DNA from: Klenkia terrae
GTDB taxonomy: Bacteria; Actinomycetota; Actinomycetes; Mycobacteriales; Geodermatophilaceae
Direction of reading: 5' to 3'
Assembly (NCBI RefSeq): GCF_900491935.1
Contig: NZ_UEXK01000004.1
Coordinates: 4,673,628-4,731,847 of the forward strand
DNA length: 58,220 nucleotides
Below the pieces are notes generated by a model that saw only the letters and a list, made by a program, of their open reading frames with translations, was not told the origin of the DNA and did no database searches. Of this stretch, positions 1 to 9,948 are shown in pieces. The translations under genes and the position numbers were made by a program. Each line of letters opens with the position of its first letter. The first letter of the stretch is position 1.

Positions 1-67
1 ACCACCGGTCTGACTTGTGGTGTTTGTGTGGTCGGCGCCGCTACCTGCGAGGGCGCCGCAAGGGTTA
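1..67. other. Probable degraded P5/i5 library-adapter sequence
   Basis: This stretch precedes a clear Nextera Read 1 adapter. Positions 31-59 sit exactly where the 29-base P5 flow-cell oligo would lie and match it only weakly, about half the bases, with the best part around 40-50. Positions 60-67 read AAGGGTTA, close to an 8-base i5 index (6 of 8 bases of AAGGAGTA). It is more AT-rich than the neighbouring genes and should not be read as genomic. Bases 1-30 cannot be assigned. Confidence 0.55.
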
Positions 68-100
68 TCGTCGGCGGCGTCAGATGTTTATAGGGGCCAG
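68..100 (+). other. Nextera Read 1 adapter remnant including transposon mosaic end
   Basis: Positions 68-81 match the 14-base Nextera Read 1 sequence TCGTCGGCAGCGTC at 13 of 14 bases. Positions 82-100 match the 19-base mosaic end AGATGTGTATAAGAGACAG at 14 of 19 bases. Most mismatches replace A by G or C. The genomic insert therefore starts at 101, and any reading frame drawn through this part contains artificial residues. Confidence 0.93.
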
Positions 101-979
101 GTCCTGGTCGGGGTCGACGGCTCGGACGGCGCCGACGCCGCCGCGCGGGCCGCAGCCGAGGCGGCCGCGGCACGGGGGGCGACCCTGTGCGTGCTGCGGG
201 TCGTCGACTGGCCGGAGGCCGGCATCGCCGGGCTCCCGCCGGACCTGGACGGCCGGTCGGCGACCCGGGCGGCAGCCGAGCTGCAGGTCCGCTGGCTCGT
301 GGCCCGCCTGGCCCAGTGGCTCCCCGTCGACCGGATCACCGGGGAGGTGGTCGACGGCGACCCGGTGCACGTCCTCCGCGCCCGCTCGCAGGACCTCGAC
401 CTGCTGGTCGTGGGCGCCCACGGCCAGGCCTGGAGCAGCGGCGAGACGCTCGGGTCCATCGCCGCCGGGGTCGTCCGGGGGGCGTCCTGCCCCGTCCTCG
501 TGCACCGGCACGAGCCCGCCCTCGGCGAACCCCACCGAGGGGTCGTCGTGGGCATCGACGGAGGACCCGGCAGCGCGCAGCTGCTGGATGCCGCTGCCGC
601 CGAGGCGCGCCTCCGGGCCACCACGCTGAAGGTGCTGCACACCTGGCCCCAGCTCACCGAGGACGCCGGCACCCCCGTCAAGTGGCGGCTGGACCCCGCG
701 ACGACGACCACCGCCGAGCAGGCCGTCGTCGCCGAGCTGGTCGGCGCCCTGCGACTGCGGTCCGACGTCCCCGCCGTCGACGCCGCGGTCGTCGGCGGCC
801 GAGCGGGCAAGGTCCTGGTCTGGGCCAGCCACACCGCGGAGCTGGTCGTCGTGGGCCGGCCCGAGCTCTCCCCGGACCACGAGATGCGGGCCACGACCCG
901 GCAGGTGTCCCAGCGGGCCGGGTGCCCGGTGCTGGTCGTCCCGCTGGCCACCACGGCCGACGTCCCGGTGCCTGCGTGA
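101..979 (+). CDS. Universal stress protein, tandem UspA domains, 5' end cut by adapter
   Basis: This is a two-domain universal stress protein of about 290 visible residues. Such proteins are cytoplasmic and often bind ATP; in mycobacteria several belong to the DosR dormancy regulon. The first domain opens directly at the adapter junction with VLVGVDGS and ends with the nucleotide-binding pattern G-2x-G-9x-G-S (VGAHG through LGS). The second domain starts at VVVGIDGG but lacks that pattern near its C-terminus (VVGRPELSP), so it may not bind ATP. An in-frame GTG at 17 lies inside adapter-derived sequence and is not the true start; the real N-terminus is missing. The stop overlaps the next gene's GTG by 4 bp, so the two are probably translationally coupled. 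Confidence 0.88.
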   Translation, partial: VLVGVDGSDGADAAARAAAEAAAARGATLCVLRVVDWPEAGIAGLPPDLDGRSATRAAAELQVRWLVARLAQWLPVDRITGEVVDGDPVHVLRARSQDLDLLVVGAHGQAWSSGETLGSIAAGVVRGASCPVLVHRHEPALGEPHRGVVVGIDGGPGSAQLLDAAAAEARLRATTLKVLHTWPQLTEDAGTPVKWRLDPATTTTAEQAVVAELVGALRLRSDVPAVDAAVVGGRAGKVLVWASHTAELVVVGRPELSPDHEMRATTRQVSQRAGCPVLVVPLATTADVPVPA

Positions 980-1887
980 CCCCGTCGCCGGCCGTGTCCC
1001 GCCCCCCGCCACCGCACCCGGTCGTGGCGGCCGTCGACGGGTCGCCCGCATCGGGTGCAGCGGCCCACGCGGCGGCCCGGACCGCCCGCCAGCTGGGCGC
1101 ACGCCTCGAGCTGGTCCGGGTGCTAGCCCTCCCCAGTGAGGACCCGGTGGACGAGCGCGGCAGCGGGGTCGCCCTGCACACCGCCGCCGGCGAGCTCGAC
1201 GTCCTGCGGCGCGAGCTCGTCGCGGTCGCGCCCGACCTCGCCGTCACCGCCGTGGTGCGGCGCGGGCGGGCCGGGGACGAGCTGGTCGAGGCGTCCAGGA
1301 CGGCCGAACGCGTCGTGCTCGGTGAGCACGCAGCGGGTCGGGGGCTGGGCTCGGTGATCGACCTGGTGGTCCGGCGGGCGCGCTCCCCCGTCCTCCTCCA
1401 CCGGCGGGGTCCTCGTCCGGCCGGTGGCGTCGTGGTGGGGGTGGACTGCCTGCCGGGCACCGAGGAGCTGCTGGACGCCGCCGCCGACGAGGCCGTGGCG
1501 CGCGGCGCGGTCCTGCACGTGGTGCACGGGAGGACCTCGCGTCGGCCGGGCTCGGGCATCCTGGACGCCGAGCGCGCCCTGCTCGAGGGCCTCGTGTCGC
1601 GCGCGCAGCTGCCCCGGCCCGGTCTCGTCGTGCACCTCCAGGTCCGGCACGAGGGAGCGGGTTCCCTGCTGCTCGACGCCGCGGACGGGGCCCAGCTGCT
1701 CGTGCTCGGGCGCCGTCCCTCCTCCGCCGAGCGGCGGTCCTCAGGCACCGGGACGACCCTGCTGCTGCGGGCCCCGTGCTCCCTGCTCCTGGTGGCCGTG
1801 GAACGTTCCGCTCCACCGGCGGACCGGCCGGACGACCCCGACGGGGTGGGACCTCCGGCCCTGCCGGCGGCGGCCGGCAGGGCCTAG
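976..1887 (+). CDS. Universal stress protein, degenerate tandem Usp domains
   Basis: This 303-residue protein has two Usp-like halves, opening with VVAAVDGSP near residue 17 and [10 protein letters not shown] near residue 155. Neither half keeps the G-2x-G-9x-G-S/T nucleotide-binding motif: the matching places read [11 protein letters not shown] and [11 protein letters not shown]. It is therefore likely a non-ATP-binding Usp, possibly a partner of the preceding one. The start is the GTG at 976, which overlaps the upstream TGA (GTGA) and leaves the first VDGS strand near the N-terminus as usual. A much longer open frame from 187 is only the shadow of gene 1. A DevR-like box lies inside its 3' end, ahead of devR. 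Confidence 0.82.
   Translation: MTPSPAVSRPPPPHPVVAAVDGSPASGAAAHAAARTARQLGARLELVRVLALPSEDPVDERGSGVALHTAAGELDVLRRELVAVAPDLAVTAVVRRGRAGDELVEASRTAERVVLGEHAAGRGLGSVIDLVVRRARSPVLLHRRGPRPAGGVVVGVDCLPGTEELLDAAADEAVARGAVLHVVHGRTSRRPGSGILDAERALLEGLVSRAQLPRPGLVVHLQVRHEGAGSLLLDAADGAQLLVLGRRPSSAERRSSGTGTTLLLRAPCSLLLVAVERSAPPADRPDDPDGVGPPALPAAAGRA
1848..1862 (+). promoter_or_regulatory. Putative DevR/DosR box upstream of devR
   Basis: The sequence GGGACCTCCGGCCCT lies 67 bp upstream of the devR GTG, inside the end of the previous gene. It resembles DosR-family binding half-sites of the GGGAC...GNCCC type and recurs in similar form upstream of other units in this island. Autoregulation of devR is the inference. 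Confidence 0.5.
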
Positions 1888-1928
1888 GTTCGGACGATGA
1901 GGCGGACCGCACGAGGGACGACGCACCC

Positions 1929-4262
<2,334 letters not shown>

Positions 4263-4733
4263 TCACCCGGGGGTGCCGGTCCCCGCGCGCACGACCGTCA
4301 CCGGGCAGTGCGCGTGCTCGACGACCTGGTTGCTGACCGAACCCAGCAGCAGTCCGCGGAACCCACCCTGCCCGCGCGCGCCGACGACGACCAGGTCGGC
4401 CGCGTCGGAGGCCTCCACCAGCGCCCGGGACGGCGGTGCGTGCACCACGTGGCTGGTCACGTCGACCCCGGCGGCGGCCACCTCGGCCACGTGCTGCCGG
4501 AGCTGGTCGGCGACCGCCTGCTCCCACTCCTCCATCGGGGGGATGAAGCCGCCGGTCGCCGCGGCCGGGCTCGGCGCGGTGGTCAGCGACCACGCCCGCA
4601 CCACGTGCACCGGCCAGTGCCCCCGCGCCGCCACGCGCAGCGCCCAGGTCAGCGCCTCCTGCGCGCCGGCCGAGCCGTCGTGCCCCACGACCATCCCGCC
4701 GGTGACCTCGGCATGCTCACGTACGTCGCCCAC
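4263..4733 (-). CDS. Single-domain universal stress protein
   Basis: This 156-residue protein has one Usp domain. It starts MVVGHDGSAG about 13 residues in and ends with the complete nucleotide-binding pattern GARGQGGFRGLLLGS, so ATP binding is likely. The GTG at 4733 was chosen because GAGGAG lies about 7 bases upstream. It is transcribed just ahead of the devS-like kinase with a 12 bp gap, so stress protein and sensor probably share a transcript. A DevR-like box lies about 75 bp upstream of the start. Confidence 0.85.
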   Translation of the reverse strand: MGDVREHAEVTGGMVVGHDGSAGAQEALTWALRVAARGHWPVHVVRAWSLTTAPSPAAATGGFIPPMEEWEQAVADQLRQHVAEVAAAGVDVTSHVVHAPPSRALVEASDAADLVVVGARGQGGFRGLLLGSVSNQVVEHAHCPVTVVRAGTGTPG

Positions 4734-4807
4734 GGGTCTCCTCGGATCGCGTCCGGCCCCGGCCAGGGCCCGGCGCCGATCCTCGTCCCGGGGGGACGCC
4801 GGCGCCA

Positions 4808-4821
4808 GGGTCCGAGGTCCC
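4808..4821 (-). promoter_or_regulatory. Putative DevR box upstream of the usp-devS unit
   Basis: Read on the minus strand this is GGGACCTCGGACCC, a variant of the motif seen at 1848 and 14420. It lies 75-88 bp ahead of the usp start at 4733, within the 110 bp gap behind the next usp gene. It is an imperfect match and is proposed only because of position and recurrence. Confidence 0.35.
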
Positions 4822-4843
4822 ACCCGTGTGCGCGGCCGGCCGC

Positions 4844-5839
4844 TCAGACCGGGACGGTGGCCGCCAGGTGCGGGTGGGTCACGTGCCCGACCCCCGGGCG
4901 GTCGCCCACGCGCTGCAGCAGCACCGGGCACGGGGCGTGCAGGGCGCAGTGCAGCGCCACCGAGCCCAGCACCATCCCCATCAGCTGGCCGGCGCCGTGG
5001 CTGCCGACCACGAGCAGGGAGGCACCGGCCGCCCGGGCCACGAGCGCCTGACCGGGCTGCTCGGCCAGCACGTGCAGCTGCACCGGCACCTCCGGCAGAT
5101 CCGCCTCGGCCGCGGCCGCCCGCACCTCGACCAGCACGCGGTCGGCACCTGCTGCTGCTCGACGCTGCAGGTCCGCGGCCGGCGGTGGCGACACCACGGA
5201 ACTGGTCCGGGCCAGCCCGTCGTCGAAGGCCACGACGACGTCCACCACCGCGTCGACGCGTCCGGCCGCCGCGATCGCGGCGAGCAGTGCAGCAGCCGAG
5301 GTGGGCGAGCCGTCGACGCCGACGACCACCCTGCGGCGGGCCGCGCGCGGGGCGGGGGTGACCGAGGCCGGGACGACGACGAACGGGGAGTGCGCGTGCC
5401 CGGCGCAGTGCAACGACACCGAGCCCAGCAGAAGGCTGCGGATCGCGGTCCGGCCGCGGCTGCCCACGACCAGCAGTGCGGCCCCGCGGGACCGCTCGAC
5501 CAGGTCGATGGCCGGGGAGCCGGCCACGGCGAGCACCTCGACCGGGAGCTCCTCGATCCCCGTCACCCCGGCGGCGACGAGCTCGGCGGTGACCTCCTCC
5601 AGCAGACGCCCGGTCTGCCGGGCCGTCTCCTGCCGGATCTCCTCGAACGGGAACGCGGCGGCCATGTACGAGCCGGCCGTGTAGTAGTCGACGGGGAACG
5701 AGGTGACCACCTGGACGCACGCCCCGCGGCGGGCCGCCTCGGGGAGACCCCAGGCCAGGGCCGCCCGCGCACCGGGCGAGTCGTCCACGCCGATGACGAC
5801 GCGGGGCCGGCCCGGGTCGGTACCGGGCGTCGAGGTCAC
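4844..5839 (-). CDS. Universal stress protein, tandem UspA domains
   Basis: This 331-residue protein has two complete Usp domains. Domain 1 begins VVIGVDDSPG and carries GSRGRTAIRSLLLGS; domain 2 begins VVVGVDGSPT and carries GSHGAGQLMGMVLGS. Both have the G-2x-G-9x-G-S ATP-binding pattern. Length and layout match the tandem Usp proteins of the mycobacterial DosR regulon. The start is the GTG at 5839, which overlaps the TGA of the upstream DUF4342 gene (GTGA) and implies coupled translation. The 110 bp downstream gap separates it from the next usp gene and may hold a separate promoter for that one. Confidence 0.87.
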   Translation of the reverse strand: MTSTPGTDPGRPRVVIGVDDSPGARAALAWGLPEAARRGACVQVVTSFPVDYYTAGSYMAAAFPFEEIRQETARQTGRLLEEVTAELVAAGVTGIEELPVEVLAVAGSPAIDLVERSRGAALLVVGSRGRTAIRSLLLGSVSLHCAGHAHSPFVVVPASVTPAPRAARRRVVVGVDGSPTSAAALLAAIAAAGRVDAVVDVVVAFDDGLARTSSVVSPPPAADLQRRAAAGADRVLVEVRAAAAEADLPEVPVQLHVLAEQPGQALVARAAGASLLVVGSHGAGQLMGMVLGSVALHCALHAPCPVLLQRVGDRPGVGHVTHPHLAATVPV

Positions 5840-6129
5840 TGCTCCGCCAGGGAGGGGGCCGCGTGCCGGTGGACGTCGTCGTGCCAGTCGGCGGCCAGCG
5901 CGGCGAACGCCGCGACCCCCGTCACCACCGGGGCCAGCACGGCGAGGGCAGCAGCCGCGGTGACCGGGACCTCGATGACGGTGTTGCCTGCCTTGTCCTT
6001 GACCACGACGCGGCGGACGTTGCCCTGGTGCAGGAGTGCACCCACCCGCTCGGCGAGGACCTCGCCCTTCACCCTCAGGGTCTCGGAGGCCGTACCGGTC
6101 GGTGGGGCCGGGCTGTCGGTGGTGGTCAC
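5836..6129 (-). CDS. DUF4342-domain small protein
   Basis: This is a 97-residue protein. After a short polar N-terminus it has VKGEVLAERVGALLHQGNVRRVVVKD and then a hydrophobic segment (about residues 55-80, Ala/Val-rich). This pattern is typical of DUF4342, a family of unknown function with a possible membrane-associated C-terminus. The GTG start at 6129 gives the expected length. It overlaps the following usp gene by 4 bp and is probably the first gene of that operon. A DevR-like box lies 65-79 bp upstream, so hypoxia- or redox-linked control is inferred. Confidence 0.68.
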   Translation of the reverse strand: MTTTDSPAPPTGTASETLRVKGEVLAERVGALLHQGNVRRVVVKDKAGNTVIEVPVTAAAALAVLAPVVTGVAAFAALAADWHDDVHRHAAPSLAEQ

Positions 6130-6193
6130 GTCTGCTCCCTCGGATCGCTGGATGTGGCTGCTCCAGTGGCCCGCGGACGCTCGTGCGGCACCA

Positions 6194-6208
6194 GTGCCGG
6201 AAGGCCCG
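6194..6208 (-). promoter_or_regulatory. Putative DevR box upstream of the DUF4342-usp unit
   Basis: On the minus strand this reads CGGGCCTTCCGGCAC, similar to the recurring GGGACCTNCGGCCC pattern but with a shifted spacer. It lies 65-79 bp before the DUF4342 start, the same distance as at devR. It is weaker than the other copies. Confidence 0.3.
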
Positions 6209-6216
6209 CACGGTCC

Positions 6217-6230
6217 GGGACTGCGGCACC
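6217..6230 (+). promoter_or_regulatory. Putative DevR box in the divergent region before the SRPBCC gene
   Basis: GGGACTGCGGCACC on the plus strand is another variant of the recurring motif. It lies in the 221 bp region between divergent genes starting at 6129 and 6351, so it could serve either. I see no clear -10/-35 elements in the rest of this region. Confidence 0.3.
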
Positions 6231-6350
6231 TCCCCATGCGCCGCCGACGACGCAGACTGACCAGGTGGTCCTGCCCCGTGCGTCGCCACCCGCCGCTCCT
6301 CCGGCTGCGCTCCCGCTGCCATCGGGCCGGCCGCTGCTCGGTCGCGGCAG

Positions 6351-6995
6351 GTGATCCGGCTCGCGCCGGCCCCGGGTGCCTCGGCGGCCTGGGCGGGCCT
6401 GGTCCGACCCCGGTTGCAGACCTGGGGAGCGACCCCCGTACCGGCACTGGCCCCCGTGCCCGGCGACGACCTGGTGCCGGCCCGGTGGCAGACCACGCGC
6501 GGCGTCACGATCGCCGCCCCGGTGGAACGGGTGTGGCCCCTCCTCGTGCAGCTGGGCTGGCAGCGCGCCGGGTGGTACAGCCTGGACGCCCTGGAACGGC
6601 TCGTCGGTGCCGGCGACTTCGCCGAGGGTGGGTCCGCCGACGGCGTCCTCCCCAGGTTCCAGGGCCTGGCGGTGGGCGACCCGGTCCCGCTGGGCCCGGG
6701 GACAGCACTGACCGCGGTCGTCGTGGACGCACCCCGGGCCCTGGTGCTGCAGATGGCGATGGACCCGGTGCACGGCACCCCCAGCGCCGTCGGCGACCGG
6801 GCCCGGTTGGACTGGACCTGGGCTTTCGTGCTGGCGCCCCGCCCGCACGGCAGTCGACTCGTCGTCCGGGTGCGGGCGGCCTGGTCCCCGCGGGTGGTCG
6901 GGCTCGCCGTGCCACCGCTGCTGGAGCCGGTGCACCTGCTGATGGAGGCGACGATGCTGCGCGGGATCGCCCGGCGGGCAGCCTCGGCGGGGTGA
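6351..6995 (+). CDS. SRPBCC (START-like) family protein
   Basis: This 214-residue protein opens its domain with GVTIAAPVERVWPLLVQLGWQ near residue 50, the usual first strand and helix of SRPBCC/polyketide-cyclase-like folds. It continues with GWYSLDALERLVGAG and ends with the long amphipathic helix (about 185-210) expected to close the ligand cavity. The family binds hydrophobic ligands; no catalytic residues can be assigned. The GTG start at 6351 has only a weak purine stretch upstream. The stop abuts, in convergent orientation, the end of the minus-strand gene at 6996. Its role in the dormancy island is unknown. Confidence 0.68.
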   Translation: MIRLAPAPGASAAWAGLVRPRLQTWGATPVPALAPVPGDDLVPARWQTTRGVTIAAPVERVWPLLVQLGWQRAGWYSLDALERLVGAGDFAEGGSADGVLPRFQGLAVGDPVPLGPGTALTAVVVDAPRALVLQMAMDPVHGTPSAVGDRARLDWTWAFVLAPRPHGSRLVVRVRAAWSPRVVGLAVPPLLEPVHLLMEATMLRGIARRAASAG

Positions 6996-7568
6996 TCAGT
7001 GCGCTTGCCGCGAGGCCAGCACGAGGCCCGCGTCCCAACCCGGCGCGCGGCAGCCCGACGGCGGGCGGACCAGCTCGGTGTCCTGGCCGCAGCGGCCCAG
7101 CAGCCACGAGGTCAGGGAGTTCGAGTTCCAGACGCCGCCGGTGCACAGGTCGTCGCGGCCCCAGGTCGGGAACGGCACGGTGCGGACGGCGCGCAGGACG
7201 AGCGCGGGGTCGGCCGTCGTCGGTCGCGGGCCCCCCAACGCCTCGGCCTCGTCGGGCAGCACCCCACCCGGCCAGCACCTCACCTCGTACCGGAACCAGC
7301 GGCTGCGGCCCAGCCAGCGGATCCCGACCGCACCGGTGCCCACGCTGCCGCGCTCCGCGGGCGTGCCGGGCACGTTCCAGACCGGCCCCATCTCGATCAC
7401 CGATCGAACACCCGCACGGCGCACGACCAGCGCCGAGTGCACCAGGGCCTGCGCCGGTCGCCCGGCCAGCCGGGAGGTGACTGCCTCCAGGACGCGGCCG
7501 TTGCGGCGCACCGACCAGCCGCCTGCGCCCAGCGGGAGCCAGAACAGGTCCACGCCCTCACCCGTCAC
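6996..7568 (-). CDS. Conserved-looking protein of unknown function
   Basis: This is a 190-residue protein I do not recognise. It starts VTGEGVDLFWLPLGAGG and has a histidine in ALVHSALVV (about residue 45). Near its C-terminus is TGGVWNSNSLTSWLLGRCG, an Asn/Ser/Trp-rich motif loosely reminiscent of permuted NlpC/P60-like or DUF4105-like hydrolases; this resemblance is weak. No signal peptide or membrane segment is evident. The GTG start at 7568 overlaps the upstream gene's TGA (GTGA), so translation is probably coupled. It is the third gene of a minus-strand unit with a usp gene first. Confidence 0.6.
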   Translation of the reverse strand: MTGEGVDLFWLPLGAGGWSVRRNGRVLEAVTSRLAGRPAQALVHSALVVRRAGVRSVIEMGPVWNVPGTPAERGSVGTGAVGIRWLGRSRWFRYEVRCWPGGVLPDEAEALGGPRPTTADPALVLRAVRTVPFPTWGRDDLCTGGVWNSNSLTSWLLGRCGQDTELVRPPSGCRAPGWDAGLVLASRQAH

Positions 7569-7858
7569 GGCAGCGGGTCGGCGGGCAGCCGGGCCACCGG
7601 GAGGTAGACCAGGCGGCCCTGGTGGTCGCGCGCCGGATGCTGGGTCACCGGGTGCAGGGCCAGACGGTACGACCACTCCCCGTCCACGGCGGTGGACAAC
7701 TCGACCAGGCCGGCCGGCACCTCACCGGGGGGCGACGTCCACTCCAGGCCGTGCCCGGGTCCGCACCAGGCACGGGCCGCGGCCCCGGTGTCGGCGGACG
7801 GCTGTGCCGTCGTGCGCCGGGCCGGTCCGGGGCGGCGCCGGGTGCGGACCCGCCTCAT
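7565..7858 (-). CDS. Small protein of unknown function
   Basis: The predicted product has about 97 residues. The first 30 are Arg/Pro/Ala-rich. The rest looks folded, with GLEWTSPPGEVPAGLVELS and LALHPVTQHPARDHQGR. It has no recognised domain, membrane span or signal. The ATG at 7858 is the best in-frame start, but no ribosome-binding site is visible there, so a later start is possible. It follows the usp gene at 7890 by 31 bp and overlaps the next gene by 4 bp; that coupling is the main support that it is real. Confidence 0.5.
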   Translation of the reverse strand: MRRVRTRRRPGPARRTTAQPSADTGAAARAWCGPGHGLEWTSPPGEVPAGLVELSTAVDGEWSYRLALHPVTQHPARDHQGRLVYLPVARLPADPLP

Positions 7859-7889
7859 GGAGGTGCACCCGGCCCGGTGGGGTGGCGCG

Positions 7890-8909
7890 TCATCCGGGGG
7901 CTCCGGCGCCGACAGCGCCGACGACGCCGTCGGCCCGCAGCCGCCCCGGAGCCCAGGACCGGTTCGTCGGGCGGACGACGAGCACGGGGCACGGTGCGTG
8001 CAGGACGCAGTGGAGAGCCACCGACCCCAGCAGCAGACCCCGGAACTCGCCTCGACCTCGGCTGGCGACCACGAGCAGGTCGGCACCTGCCGCCTGGTCG
8101 ACCAGCGCCGGACCGGCCTCGCCCCCGACCGCGAGCCGGTGCACGTCGGCATGCTCCCCACGCGTGGCCTGCAGCAGCGTGGTCAGGCCCTGCTCCAGCG
8201 CAGCCAGCTCGGCGGCGTCCCGCTCGGCCGGGGTCGGGGCGACGGCTGCGTACTGGTCGAACCACAGGTCGGCCACCCCGTAGGCCCGGACAGCGGTGAC
8301 CTGACCTCGGGGGCCGGCTTCCTCCATCGCCCAGGCGACGGCGGCGGCCGAGCGCTCCGACCCGTCGACCCCGGCGACGACGACCGTCCCCGGGCCGGGA
8401 TCGGCCCAGCCACCGGGCTCGGGCACCACCACCACCGGGCAGGCCGACGAGCTCACGCAGTGCAGGGCCACCGACCCCAGCACCGCACTGGCCGCGTATC
8501 CCCGGCCCCGGGTGCCGACCACCATCAGATCCGCATCGTGGGAGCGGTGGACGAGCAGCTCGGCCGGCGGTCCCGGCTCGACGTGGATCGCGACCGGGAC
8601 GGAGAGGAGGGCGGCGTCCTCCTCGCGGACCTGGTCCACCGTCTCCCGGGCCGCCGACCAGGTGTCGTCGTGCAGGGCGTCCAGGGCGCTCAGATCGGTC
8701 ACCTCACCCATCGCCAGCCACCCCATCGAGCCCACCGCCGGGTACGCCGCGACCACCTGCACCTCGGCCGCGTGCCGAGCCGCCCAGTGCAGCGCCCAGC
8801 GCACCGCGGCGCGCGAGCCGGTCGACCCGTCCACCCCGACGAGCACCTGCGGCGGCGTCACCAGGTCGGTGGTGGGGTCGGCGTGCCGGTGTCGGGGTGC
8901 TGCAGCCAC
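7890..8909 (-). CDS. Universal stress protein, tandem UspA domains
   Basis: This 339-residue protein has two Usp domains. The first begins VLVGVDGSTG and ends with GTRGRGYAASAVLGS. The second begins VVAGVDGSER and ends with ASRGRGEFRGLLLGS. The first keeps the full ATP-binding pattern and the second has Ala in place of the first Gly. The GTG at 8909 was chosen because GAGGAG lies about 6 bases upstream. It heads a minus-strand unit with two small unknown genes and is divergent from the nitroreductase gene. The 205 bp between them is rich in GGGAC/GTCCC half-sites. Confidence 0.87.
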   Translation of the reverse strand: MAAAPRHRHADPTTDLVTPPQVLVGVDGSTGSRAAVRWALHWAARHAAEVQVVAAYPAVGSMGWLAMGEVTDLSALDALHDDTWSAARETVDQVREEDAALLSVPVAIHVEPGPPAELLVHRSHDADLMVVGTRGRGYAASAVLGSVALHCVSSSACPVVVVPEPGGWADPGPGTVVVAGVDGSERSAAAVAWAMEEAGPRGQVTAVRAYGVADLWFDQYAAVAPTPAERDAAELAALEQGLTTLLQATRGEHADVHRLAVGGEAGPALVDQAAGADLLVVASRGRGEFRGLLLGSVALHCVLHAPCPVLVVRPTNRSWAPGRLRADGVVGAVGAGAPG

Positions 8910-9012
8910 GGGTGCTCCTCGGTCGGGTCCCGGCCGGGCCGGCCGGTACCTGCATCGTCGTCCCCGGGCGCGTGGCCGGACGCGGCCGTCGGACCCCGGA
9001 CCGCGGGTCGAA

Positions 9013-9040
9013 CGTCCCTCGGGAGGGACCTTCGGCAGCC
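9013..9040. promoter_or_regulatory. Palindrome plus putative DevR box between divergent usp and nitroreductase genes
   Basis: GTCCCTCGGGAGGGAC (9013-9028) is a dyad, and it runs into AGGGACCTTCGGCAGCC (9024-9040). The latter is the best match here to the GGGACCTTCGGC form known from mycobacterial DosR targets. It lies 75-90 bp before the nitroreductase ATG at 9115 and about 105 bp from the usp start at 8909. Shared control of both genes is inferred. Confidence 0.5.
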
Positions 9041-9044
9041 GCCC

Positions 9045-9064
9045 CGGGACCGCCGACCCGGTCC
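9045..9064. promoter_or_regulatory. 20-bp inverted repeat GGGACC-N8-GGTCCC
   Basis: GGGACC and GGTCCC form perfect inverted arms separated by 8 bases, 50 bp before the nitroreductase start. The half-sites match DosR-type GGGAC/GTCCC, but the spacer is longer than the usual four bases. It could be a second operator. Confidence 0.4.
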
Positions 9065-9114
9065 CGGCGACCGGATCCGGCAGAGGCTGGGGGCTCCCCA
9101 CGCCAGGAGCACCG

Positions 9115-9948
9115 ATGGCCCAGCCCACGCACACCAGCACGGCCCCGCCCCCCGGCCGCGACGCCGCGCAGGCACTGACCGACGCCGTCCACCGGGCCGT
9201 CCTGGCACCGTCGCTGCACACCAGCCGGCCGTGGTCCCTCCGGCTGCACCCGGTCGACCGGCCACGTCGCATCGACGTCCGGGCCGACCGGGGCCGGCAG
9301 CTCACGGCGCTCGACCCGACCGGCCGCGCGCTGGTGCAGAGCGTGGGTGCCGCCCTGTTCACCATGCGGGTCGCCCTGGCGGCCGCCGGCTGGGCGACCA
9401 GCACCCGCCGGTGCCCCGACGCGGCCGACCCCGACCTGCTCGCCGTCGTGGACCTCGTCGCCGGGCCGCCCGACGGCGGGATCGCCCCGCTGGTGGACCT
9501 GCTCGGCCTGCGCGACACCGACCGCCCCCGCTTCGGGCCCGGCGCCGCAGGCCTGGCCGACATCGCGCTCTTCCGTGCGGCGGCGCTCGCCGAGGACGCC
9601 GAATTGGCGCCCGTCGGGCGGGCCGATCTTCACCGACTCGGCCCCGGACCGACGGAGGTGGCTGGGGGTGCGCGGCCGGCCACCGTCCGGGACGGCGCCG
9701 AGGCCACCGTGGTTGTGCTGACCACCGCGCGGGACGACGAGCTGGCGTGGTTGCGGGCCGGCGAGGCTCTCCACCGGGTCCTGCTCGAGGTCGCGCGCGC
9801 CGAGTGGGTCGCCACCCCCTTCAGCCAGGCCGTCCAGGACCGGCCCACCCGCGACGAGCTGCGCGGCGTGCTGACCGGCCGACGATGGCCGCAGAGCATC
9901 CTGCGGGTCGGCCCGGCACCGCTGCAGCGGAGCACGGGGCAGGCGTGA
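9115..9948 (+). CDS. Acg-like nitroreductase-family protein
   Basis: This 277-residue protein resembles the Acg/Rv2032-type family of DosR-regulated, nitroreductase-fold flavoproteins. It has AVHRAVLAPSLHTSRPWSLR near residue 25, matching the N-terminal flavin-contact region of nitroreductases. A central part of variable sequence follows. The C-terminal part has WLRAGEALHRVLLEVARAEW and ILRVGPAP near the end. Acg-type proteins bind FMN but often lack normal nitroreductase activity and may store or sequester flavin. The ATG at 9115 has AGGAGC about 10 bases upstream. The stop overlaps the following flavodoxin-like gene by 4 bp, and DevR-like boxes lie upstream. Confidence 0.78.
   Translation: MAQPTHTSTAPPPGRDAAQALTDAVHRAVLAPSLHTSRPWSLRLHPVDRPRRIDVRADRGRQLTALDPTGRALVQSVGAALFTMRVALAAAGWATSTRRCPDAADPDLLAVVDLVAGPPDGGIAPLVDLLGLRDTDRPRFGPGAAGLADIALFRAAALAEDAELAPVGRADLHRLGPGPTEVAGGARPATVRDGAEATVVVLTTARDDELAWLRAGEALHRVLLEVARAEWVATPFSQAVQDRPTRDELRGVLTGRRWPQSILRVGPAPLQRSTGQA

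Noticed and set aside
82-100. Mosaic-end-like sequence as a natural Tn5-type transposon end
   Set aside because: It is joined to Read 1, index and flow-cell oligo sequences in the order of a sequencing library, and no transposase is present.
187-975. N-terminal extension of the second usp gene
   Set aside because: It only reads the first usp gene out of frame; the Usp domain starts after the GTG at 976.
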